Below are positions 33,101-45,100 of a stretch of 64,000 nucleotides of DNA, in pieces. The notes under the pieces are model-generated. The model was not told where the DNA came from, did not search any database, and was given only the letters and a program-made list of their open reading frames with translations. Source of the DNA: Mesostigma viride (Eukaryota; Streptophyta; Mesostigmatophyceae; Mesostigmatales; Mesostigmataceae); contig RPFO01000853.1 of the NCBI GenBank assembly GCA_009746045.1, forward strand, positions 23,376 to 87,375, read 5' to 3'. A program made the position numbers and the translations under genes. The first letter of the stretch is position 1. Every line of letters starts with the position of its first letter.

Positions 33101-36100
33101 CGCCGCCCGCCCGCCCGCCCGCCGCCCGCCCGCCCGCCCGCCCGCCCGCCCGCCCGCCCGCCGCCGCGCCCGCGCGCCCGCCCGCGCGCCCGCCCGCGCC
33201 CGCCGCGCGCGCGCCCGCCCGCGCGCCCGCCCGCGCGCCCGCGCGCCCGCGCGCCCGCGCGCCGCGCGCCCCGCGCGCCCGCGCGCACGCGCGAACGCGC
33301 GAACGCGCGAACGCGCGAACGCGCGAACGCGCGAACGCGCGAACGCGCGAACGCGCGAACGCGCGAACGCGCGAACGCACGAACGCACGAACGCACGAAC
33401 GCACGAACGCACGAACGCACGAACGCACGAACGCACGAACGCACGAACGCACGAACGCACGAACGCACGAACGCACGAACGCACGAACGCACGAACGCAC
33501 GAACGCACGAACGCACGAACGCACGAACGCACGAACGCACGAACGCACGAACGCACGAACGCACGAACGCACGAACGAACGAACGAACGAACGAACGAAC
33601 GAACGAACGAACGAACGAACGAACGAACGAACGAACGAACGAACGAACGAACGAACGAACGAACGAACGAACGAACGAACGAACGAACGAACGAACGAAC
33701 GAACGAACGAACGAACGAACGAACGAACGAACGAACGAACGAACGAACGAACGAACGAACGAACGAACGAACGAACGAACGAACGAACGAACGAACGAAC
33801 GAACGAACGAACGAACGAACGAACGAACGAACGAACGAACGAACGAACGAACGAACGAACGAACGAACGAACGAACGAACGAACGAACGAACGAACGAAC
33901 GAACGAACAAACAAACAAACAAACGAACAAACAAACAAACAAACAAACAAACAAACAAACAAACAAACAAACAAACAAACAAACAAACAAACAAACAAAC
34001 AAACAAACAAACAAACAAACAAACAAACAAACAAACAAACAAGCAAGCGAAAATTACCTTCTTGGCTCCGGGCACCACGTATCTGCAGGGAAGCAGGCCC
34101 AAGGTTGCATAGGCACCGATGTAGATGGCAGGCACCGGTGCAGGTGGCAGGCACGCGGAGACACATGACGCAACGAAAGGAAAAAAGGAACAAGGATAAC
34201 ACCGCCACATGGCGTTAGTGAGCCGCACACAGAGAGGAGCGTATCTGCAAAGTTTTAAAACGGAAAAAGACGCTAAAGGGCATAGCGTTGCGGATCCGCA
34301 CAGATCACCCCCAAGCCAAGAAGGCAGAGATTATTAATAGAGAAAACGTACTACAAATCAGCGGATGTCCTGTGAATCCCAGCAATGCCCCATCGTCTAC
34401 TAATTCTTCCAGCCCTGCCATTCATGTGTGCTATGCCCTTCCCCCCCCCCCCCCCCCCCCCGCTAACCACTCAAGTGTGCACCCCCCCCCCAACAACCGC
34501 TCATGTCCTGACGAATACAATTCTTCTCCCCTTTCTCCACCCCCCACCCCCACCCTGCTGATCGCTCACGTGTGCGCTGTGCAAAATCTTCTGACCCCCC
34601 ACAACCACGCACATGCCCGATTCATCGGTTTTATGTCCCACGTCCCCCAACCACTCACGTGTGCGCTGTGCCCATGAGGTCGCCCTCCCCCACATGGCTC
34701 TCCCTCGTCTCCAGAACGTGGAACAGCGGCGGAGGCGCCTCGTCCTCGCCCTCCTTGCGCCCAGCCTTGCGGAGGTCGATGACGTCTGGCGTCTGTACAC
34801 CCGACGGCATGCTGCTTGGTGGCAACAGTTGGAATCGGTGGCAATTGGTGGCTATGATTGGCAATTAGTGACAATAGGTGGCAACAGGTGGCACTTGGTG
34901 GCAATTGTTGGAAATTGTTGGCCATGGTTGCTAATCGTAGGCATTCAAACCGGCGATTCGTAGCGCCTGTTGGCAATGGTCGGCAACCATTGGGGAGGGG
35001 CAGGGCCATAGTTGTTGATTGTCAGTGGGTAACAAAGCACCACGTAAGGATGGCCAGAAGACGCGAAAGCAACAAATACCCTGGGAGGAGAATGGGGCTC
35101 GCAATGCATGAGGCAGCACAAACACCATACCACCAGCTCTCGCTTACGCAAACGGAACAAGATACGTTACCACCGAGCTACCAACCTGGTTGTTTCGCCC
35201 ACGTTAGGGGTGACTGCGTGCGGACCAGCAACCATATGCCAAGCCAAGCCAAGCCAAACGATACCCACTTTCATTTGCATAGATGAAGGGACATCGGTGG
35301 CTAATTGATTGACAAGCGTAGCAGTGACCAGCCGGAGCAGCACAGGCAACACATTGTCGATAAGGCAAGAGGCAGCGAATCAAAGAGACAGACATCCACC
35401 CACCAGCTGTCGCAGGCGCAAGCAAGCCACACGCTTCATGGACAATTTACTTTTCATACCAGTAAATTCTTATTCGTGCGGCAGGAGTCTCATGGCCCAT
35501 GCATCCAACCCACCTGGCCATGCAGTTCCCCGTTGCCATGCACCTGTGTGTGTGTGTGTGTGCCCCTAGTTCCCAACTATTAGGCGGTTCCCACCAAGAT
35601 TAATGTGTAGAATGCCCATCTATTGATATTTCCCACTGGACACACATATCTACCTGGACATGGAGTCCGCCTATGTACCTATCTATCCACCTGGACACAG
35701 AATGGCCACCTATATCCGCCCACCTGGACATGGAGTCCACCGATGCCATCCCGGCCGCCATCTCGTCCTCCCCAAGCTCGTCCTCCTCCTGATGAACGAA
35801 ACAGCGCAACGAAACAGAAGAAAAAGCAAAGGCAGACAACACGCCAAGGAAGACGAGGGAGGACAGGGCAGCGGTGAGACCATATGATAAGCTACACACG
35901 GCTCGTCCTCCTGTTGAAAGAAAAAAAAGTTAAGCAGCATGCCAAGCACGTCGTGATAAGCGACGGCTCCGGAAGGCAACCGCCTTGTTGGATTGTGAAG
36001 GGGGTTGGCTTGTGACAATGTTGAAGGGAAAGATAGGGGGGCAGCGCATCAGACGAAAGGATCATAGACTGTGGATATGACACGCTAGAGCCAGCTCGCC

Positions 36101-39100
36101 CTCCTACCAACAGCTCGTCCTCTTCCTCATGAAGCTTAGAGATGATGGTCATGATGCTTCCCACACAAGGCAAACAACACGCCAATGGAGGTGGGCGGAT
36201 GGCTACGTTAAGTGATAGAATATGGACGGAATCAAACCCATAGAGACCGAGGCACCGCGTAACGTTTCCTGACATGTAACACTGGACACAGAGGTGCTTC
36301 GAAAGTACAATGCACCATGTGATCGACTCGAGTATGGTACCAAAAACCTCAAAGTCGCGGCCGGAAGCATGAACGAGCAGGGCAGCAATCCCTGCCTGGA
36401 CAAACATGTTGGCCGCAAGCATGGACAAGCTGGACACAGGAGCACGTGTATCCATGGGAGATTGGCCAGGCGCCTCGCGCTACAAAAAGCCTGGGTCAAA
36501 CAGTCAAGGAAGCACACAGCTGGAGGCGGCGCGTTGCCACAAAGAGAGGATATGATCCTCATCACACGCCTTGATCACAGAGGATATGGTCCACTTGCAC
36601 GAGCTGACACTACACAGCCTTTGTGTGCGCAAGGGAAGGCGAGCAAGAGAGAAATAATGGCATGGGAAACTGGGGTCGAGGCAAAATCACCCCGCTGCTC
36701 CCATGGTGGTCCCCGCACAGGTGGGAAGCGATGTGCCCTTTAACAGGGCGGGGGCGACGACAGGGATGCGACCATGATGTCTGAGAAAGAGACTTCAGGT
36801 TGTGACCTTTTGCTGTTGGGGTTTTGGGACTACGGGCGCAGTAACAGTGGACAAGGGAGCAGGGGCGGCATACCAGGGGACACGGCTGCGGTGATGATGC
36901 CTGGTTGGGATGCGAAGGGCCATGACGTTTCTACCGCTTAGTATGACAGCCCCTTCAACAGTTTGCTGTGGCAGCGAGGGACTGCTGCCACCCGTAATTA
37001 GGGAACAGGGAAAGGTACGGTATCCCTACGCATACTCTTCAGTATCCAAGCACTATCCCTACGCATACTCTTCAGTATCCAAGCACTAGGAGGAACTTTA
37101 CCTCCTCCTCGCTCTCCTCCTCTTCCTCCTCCTCCTCCGACTCGTGCAGCTCCCCCCACGGCTCCTTGTCCACGGCTTGCTGTTGGTGGGGGTGGCAAAA
37201 ACGACGTTGTCATAAAGATAGTGTTTAAGAGATCCATAGAAACGCTTGTGTCAATGGCTCATTGTCCGCCAGTGATGAATGTGACTGATGCCAAGCAGCG
37301 GAGCAGGGGGGGCCGGGGGGGGCGGGGCGGGAGGGGGGGCGGGGGCGACCAATATCGTTATCAAGGTAGATAGGAATCCGACCCAACCATGTTGGCGTTA
37401 TCGGAATGAATGTGAGCAGTATCCTCCAGTAAGTGGGGGGGGAGAGGAGGGGGGGCGATACAAGGGGAGACGGAGCGGTCGGCTGGACAAGGCCAAAGGG
37501 TGTGGAAAGCACGCACAGGAAGTAACTACTACATAAGGGTGTGTTCGTGTGAGGTACGTGACGCTGCCACAAGTGCGGCAGGGTTGGCCATCCTTTGTTA
37601 GCACAAGAGATAGGTACAAATCCTTCGACCAGCAGGTCAGGTTATACTCTCCACAAGCCAATACACAATGCGCAAGCACTCCTGTGGTGGCAGAGGGAGG
37701 CGAGGCCGGATGGGAAGGCCACGCGTGGGGTGTAGGTAGGGTGGAGCGGGTGAAGCAAGCACCGAGCAAGGAGTGGCGTGCGAGGTCAAAGCGCTGTGCG
37801 TGTCAGTGTGTCAGGGGCACTGAAATGGGTCCACCAATCGCCGCCCGTGGCATACGTTGCTGGTGAAGAAATTGTCGTGCGAGAGATTCATGGTATGCTA
37901 TCAAGGCATAGGCAGCCCGTGGTGACTGGGGAAGGGGAGGGGAAGGTGAACGGGAAGGGGAAGGGGAAGGGGAACTATGAATGGCCTCCAGGGTGGGGCG
38001 GACTGAGGAGGCATCGACTTTGGGGAGGCACGGAGGGGCGCTGTGGAATTTGGTACAAAGGGTTGTACGCTTCTCAAGGCGACCCTTTTGTTGTTCAGGG
38101 GGATAGCACTTGCTGTGAAAGGGACCGCAGAATCATGATGCCTACTGGCATCCGCGAATCCCAGACAACTACATCTAGCCATAACAGAGGCAAAACACCC
38201 CGCCAAACACAGTAGGAGTTATTGTGCCGAAACTGCGGTGGCCACGACCACCACAGTCGCATACTATAACGAAATTGGCAATTGCTCCCATTTATCCGAT
38301 GATTAGGACCTTCTCAATGCAAACACTTCAGCTATGAACAGGGACTTCCCAAAAGAATTGTTCTACGACATCTGCTGCCGATACACTAGTGATAACATAC
38401 AAAAACCACAAAGTGTCAACATACAACCATGAAAAGATGATTGACAACAACAACAACAAAATGATAAAATACAACCGTTTTGTACAACAACCGTTAAGGG
38501 TACTCGCGCGATCCCTTGATGGTTGATGGTTGATGGTTGATGGTTGATGGTTGATGGTTGATGGTTGATGGTTGATGGTTGATGGTTGATGGTTGATGGT
38601 TGATGGTTGATGGTTGATGGTTGATGGTTGATGGTGGATGGTGGATGGTTGATGGTTGATGGTTGATGGTTGATGGTTGATGGTTGATGGTTGATGGTTG
38701 ATGGTTGATGGTTGATGGTTGATGGTTGATGGTTGATGGTTGATGGTTGATGGTTGATGGTTGATGGTTGATGGTTGATGGTTGATGGTTGATGGTTGAT
38801 GGTTGATGGTTGATGCTAACCAATCATGTGGCGACAACGTTCAGGCAACTGAATGCTTCCTTTGACAAGGGATAATTCTGGCACATTGGAGCCTAGGGCC
38901 AATCCCAGGAGATCATTGAATGCCATTCTACTTACTTAAACGATGGTGCCATTAAACTACTTTAATGGCATTTACCTAACTAGTTTGATGCAAATAAAAT
39001 AAGTTGCGTTCAAGTCCTGTGGCATCCGGCAACACTGAAACTAACTGAACATACCATAACACTGAAACTTACTGAGCATCCAGTACCCACAAAACCAACT

Positions 39101-42100
39101 GGGCATACCTTCTGGTCATCCTCATCATCCCCTGCCGCAAAGACGTCGCCATACAGCGGCCGCCCAAACTGTGATCAAGCCAAGAGGAGGCGGTGGAGGG
39201 GCACAAAGAAATAGTTCATGGGGCGGGGTGCAGGGTGTGTAAATAAAAAAGGCACTGATAGGGACCATGCGCGAAAACGGGGCAAATGATTAAAACAGGG
39301 ACGGAAGAGCTTGTCAGTGCTAGCCCTTGAAATTCTCCCACAACCCCCCCCCCGCCGCTCCAAGAAAAAGGCGACCAAATAAAGCAGAAGAAAGACCACA
39401 CGTAGCAAGCACTCGCAGCAGGGTACTCCCTGCTTCATGCATGCCCACTTCGCCGCTTCAGATCCTCCCCCATTACAACACCGTGCCCAGCAGAGAGCCA
39501 ACTCACACTCACGGAAAGCCAGATCACTATTCGACGCGCCCAACTAGCTAGTTTACCTCCTCACCATGCACAAGACCATGCCCAACGCCACACAAAACCA
39601 TTCACAAGACCATGCCCAAACGATGGCTAAACAGCCCATCGTTGGAACACGCCCACCCAACCAGCCAGCTCACCTCATCCACGGGCGGTTTGCCCCACCC
39701 GCCCACGTGGTACCCAAACGATGCGCCCTCAGGGATAGGCGCGTTGAGACCCGGGATTTTCAGCGCTGGGTAAGCCGGAGGGGGCCCGTAGCGCTGCATG
39801 TTGATCAGCCAGGGGGGCGGGTGGCCCTCCGGCATGCCCAGCGCCGCGCGCAGCTCCTCTGAGATCTCGCCAGGTGTCTTCTTGACCATGACCGGCTGCA
39901 GACCGAGAGGTGAGGGCCAGGGAGCCGGAGAAGGAAAGGATGCGTGAGCAGATGGGAGTTGAGAGAAGCTTAACCCCAACCCCAACCCCATACCTATACC
40001 CTACAGAAAAAGTGAGCAGAAGAAAGGGGGGGGAGAAAAGCGGTTGGGGTGGGGAGTCACGCAGCGAGGTTATCAGCTAGACTTTCCATCAACATCATGA
40101 CTAGTCACCAGCGCCTCCCACCTCCCACCCATTTTACCACCGCTGAGCTCCCCACCACGGGCTTTTGCCAAGCCATCCACGGCCCCCATCCCGAATGTGC
40201 CCCTTTACCCCACCCCACCCTCAATGACCGTGCCCAACCCCACCCTAAATGACCGTGCCCAACCCCACCCTAAATGACCGTGCCCCACCCCACCCTAAAT
40301 GACCGTGCCCAACCCCACCCTAAATGACCGTGCCCAACCCCACCCTAAATGACCGTGCCCAACCCCACCCTAAATGACCGTGCCCAACCCCACCCTAAAT
40401 GACCGTGCCCAACCCCACCCTCAATGACCGTGCCCAACCCCACCCTCAATGACCGTGCCCAACCCCACCCTAAATGACCGTGCCCAACCCCACCCTAAAT
40501 GACCGTGCCCCACCCCACCCTAAATGACCGTGCCCAACCCCACCCTAAATGACCGTGCCCAACCCCACCCTAAATGACCGTGCCCAACCCCACCCTCAAT
40601 GACCGTGCCCAACCCCACCCTCAATGACCGTGCCCAACCCCACCCTAAATGACCGTGCCCAACCCCACCCTAAATGACCGTGCCCCACCCCACCCTAAAT
40701 GACCGTGCCCAACCCCACCCTAAATGACCGTGCCCAACCCCACCCTCAATGACCGTGCCCAACCCCACCCTAAATGACCGTGCCCAACCCCACCCTAAAT
40801 GACCGTGCCCAACCCCACCCTCAATGACCGTGCCCAACCCCACCCTAAATGACCGTGCCCAACCCCACCCTAAATGACCGTGCCCCACCCCACCCTAAAT
40901 GACCGTGCCCAACCCCAACCTCACCTCCATCCCACTTGATTCCGCACGCAGTCACCCACCCCCCTCAACTCCTTCCCCTCGTAGTAGGCCGTCTCACCAC
41001 TATCCGCCCCCCCCCCACCCCCCACGTTCACCCACCTCAAACTCCTTCCCCTCGTAGTAGGCGTCGCCGTGCTCGGTCAGCTTGGGTTTGGTCTGGAACC
41101 GGAAGAAGGCGTCGTGCAGCACCTGGTAGTCGATGTCCATCTTGTTCATCTTGGGCTGCATCTTCTCGCGCTGCTTCTGCTTCATCTTCTTCTGGTCCTC
41201 CTTTTCCACATACGCCTGGGGGGGGGGGGGGGGGGGGACGAGAACAGGTAAAGAACACGGGGGCAGGGAACAGGTTCAAGCAAGGGGAGAAATGTCATCC
41301 TTCCCTATGTACGCCTGGGTTGAGGGGGAAGCAAAGAGGTACAAGGGACAGGATGGGGGGCCAGTAAGGGAGACAGGTAACAGGGACAAGTGGTCTTCCT
41401 CCATGTACGCATGGGGGACCGGGGAACAATCGGGCCACAAATTAAAAGTAATCAATATGACTAAGGGGGAAGAGCGCCTGGGGGGGCTGAACAAGACAGG
41501 ATCAGGCAAGGTAAAAAGTTTGTGGGGGGGAAAGTAAGGGGCAACATCAAATTCTCCACATACGGCTGGAGGAGGGAGCAAGCAAGGGTGAAAGGCTAGG
41601 GGGGGCAGGCAAGGGGGAAAGATGAGGGGGGAAGAGGGGGGAAGATGAAAAAAAAAGAGGCTGCCTCCACATACAGCTGAAGGGGGAGGCCAGGACCACG
41701 GGGGCAGGTATTGTGAGGAGTATATATTTAAAAGGAAAGGTCCTCCGAGTATGCTTGGGGGAAGCAGGGGATCAGGTAAATGGACCATGGGTACTGTAGT
41801 ACCTGTAATACCTGAAGCCCCATCTGCCGGATCTTCTTGATACCAGTATACTGATAGTAATAACAACAATGATACCAGCATAATCATAGTAATAACAACA
41901 ACGATAACAGCATAATGATAGTAATGACAACAACGATACCAGCATAACGATAGTAATAACAATGAGGTCATCATCATAATGATAGTAATAACAACGAGGT
42001 CATCAGCATAATGATGGTAATAAGAACGAGGTCATCATACATAAAGCCGAACCTGCCAGATCTTTTTGACGACGAACCCGGTCGTGATGACCGAAACTAT

Positions 42101-45100
42101 TAGTAATCTTATTGCTATCCTTATTTATTGAAAACATTGTATCACTGAAAACATAACTACTGACCCACCTGCTGAATCTTCTCGATGTCGGCCACAGCAA
42201 CAATAACATAACTTGATAATGACTATAGCACCATTATACCTGGAATAGCGAAAGGCCCCACATGCCAGATCTTCTCGACACTGGTCACGGCAACTTTGAT
42301 GATAACTATGTTATAAACAATTATAAACCACCTCTATGGAACCAAGACCCACCTGACGGATCTTCTCGATTCCGGTCGCAGCGATGAAGTCCGGCAGCTG
42401 GAAGGGAATCTTCTCAATGCCCCGCTTGCCCTGCAGGTACTTGCGCTTCTGTGACCAATGGCGTGGCACCGGCACCGTGTTGCGGCATGCCTTGAGGTGG
42501 ACGAGCAGGCGCGGGTCGGCCGCCGTGGTGTCCCAGATCTGAGGTGTCCCGGGCAAACGGTGGATGAAAGGGGACAAGAGTCGCGGTGGATGAACAGGGG
42601 ACAAGAATGGCGGGCAATGAAAGGGGACAACCATTATGACCATATGATAGGTGAACATTAGATAGATAGATGGGGACTAATAGACAGAGCGACCACCCAG
42701 GTCAGTCATCCCAGACGGGTATTTCGTGAACATCAACAAAGAGAACGCCTCATTGCTGCATTGCGCAGCGCTTATGAAAACAGTTTGGAGCAAAGTTCTA
42801 TGACAAGCCCATAAAGGAGCGTGACAGTCAGTGGACGTTGACGTTGGGTGATGACCACTTTGGAACATCCAGATGCGGCCATTACAGCTTGCTGCAAAGC
42901 TATAGAATGCCAGTCATAATCGACAGGGTGGCGGCCATTTTGAGGCCCTAGGATGACACTCCTATTACAGGGGCACAAGGGCACCGCGAGTTCCATCCAA
43001 ACAACCCTCTACTAGATACTGCCGATACCATGCACGATACTGCCGCAAACTACCAAAGACACTCAAAGGGATGCAAATTAGACACTCTGCTTGAATAGCG
43101 CACGGGATGCACAGAGCTACACACATGGGATGCGCGAGCTATGCACAATGCTGATGAACCCGGTAGCTGATACAGAGCGCCAGCCGATGCCAAGACAACC
43201 CTGCAGGGGTACGCTGGCATTGCTGAATGCAACCGCGTAGCTTTCCGTGTAATGACCCCTTCTCGCCGCTTGCTATCATCCGACCTGCAGCACTTGCTAG
43301 ACATGCTTCCATGACAAGAGCGCATCCTTCCCTATCCTGCTGGAACCCTTGCCTTGCCGAAGCCAAAGCTTCACACGCACCTACCAAAGCCGAAATCCCT
43401 CCACATCAGACATCCCAACATGGATAACATCCCTCCTTGCCACCCATGCAAGAGGCACTTCACTGCAGGCATTGAATGACCTAATCCACGCACATGGTGG
43501 CAGCATTGATTTTGCAACGTGATATCATGCCACCATGGGAGGTCAAACTGGATGGCAGCATTATTTTAAAAAATTCATACATACTCTCGTGCCTCGATCA
43601 GAAGGTGACAGATGGCCACATCAAGCGTAGAATATCAACTTTGAAAATTATCTACAATTAGAAGGTGACAGATGGTCGCATCAAGCTTACCTCCACGACT
43701 TCGGGCCGCGGGCAATTCTGTTTCAACTCGGCCACCTTGAGCCGCTTGAGCATCTGCCAGAAGGGGGGTAAAGGGGGGTGGGCACAGGGGGTGAGGTTGG
43801 TTAGTGGGTGGGTAAGTGGGTGGTTAGGTGGGGGGAGGGGACATTAGGGGAGAGGCAGGAGGAAAAGGACGGGGGGTTGAGCCCAGGGGGGGCTAAACCA
43901 GATACCATGTCAAGCACCAGGCTTCGCGCCGGCGACCCTTTTGGGGTCGGATTGGCTAGTCCGAGCAGTTCCAAGCCTGTTAGGGCAAGAATGCTGAACA
44001 TCTGCAACATCCCCAGCTTTATGATTGATATGTATTCGATTTTGAAGGAGTATCCAATCATCCCAGAAGGCAGGCATGGCCAGGGCACAACCACGCTAAT
44101 CCTTCCAGGTAAGAGGGCAAAACATATAACCCGAGGTAGGTAAAAGAAAAAGAAAAGAAAAACTGAATGCAAAGATCACTTGCATGAATGAACCCAACCC
44201 TCAACCCTTTCTGATGCGCAATCATAGATGATAGCTTCTCACCTGTCCCGTTACACGGACCCGTTCCCTTTACTCCCCAACACATTCCCCCCAAACCGTC
44301 ATCATTTCTAACTCGTTGATCTTCGACTTAAACAGATGACAAACCAATAGAACATTCTCTCGTCCTTCTTGACTAGGCATGGCCATCCCGTTGCCATCAA
44401 ACCTTACTACCAGCCAGCGACCCCTCCATTGGATGCTACCAGCCGCCCCTCTTACTTCAGGCCAGCAACCCCTTGGTTCTCTGCTGTCCGCCGCCCCTTT
44501 GCCTACCATTCAGCAAGCCCTCTGCTACCATCCGTGCCCCACATGCACTTCTTCTTCAACAGTTTGGCCCTCTCCCTATGTATTTCCCTCCTTTCCCTCC
44601 TGCACCGACCCTCTCGCGAACACCCCATCTCCCCAGCTCACCTTCTTCTTCTTCTTAGACAGCTTGGATGCCTCATCGTCCTTCCCGCCCTCCTCATCGC
44701 TGCTTCCGGAATCGTCGCTGGATGACCCCTTGTCCTTGTCATCCTTGCCTTCCTCCTTGGCCCCACCCTCGCCATCCGCCTTGCTCTCATCCTGCGAGGA
44801 GGAGAGAGCAAGCCCACGATATCATAGTGGCAGAAAGAGGCGAGTGCCATAAATACTGTCACTGGTCACTCAAGGGACGTTCCTCTTGAAAAAATGCGTA
44901 CGAGTGACATTCCTCTTTAAGAATGCTTACCAAAAGGGACAAAGGAGCAATATGCCGGCACGCACAAGCACAAGCACACAATGACCAATAAACACCCATT
45001 GCGCTGTCGCGGCCAAGAGAACCCTCTATTCGCATGGATGCTTTGCGGGGACACTCACCCCCGCGGTGCCCAGAACGGTCCCCGTGCGCTCCCACCCCCG

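Noticed and set aside
30608-34228. Five overlapping frames of about 1,150-1,190 codons ([24 protein letters not shown] types)
   Set aside because: They are phase-shifted readings of one microsatellite inside an SF3B2 intron.
38518-38815. Interstitial telomere repeat
   Set aside because: GGTTGAT does not match TTTAGGG, TTAGGG or TTTTAGGG.
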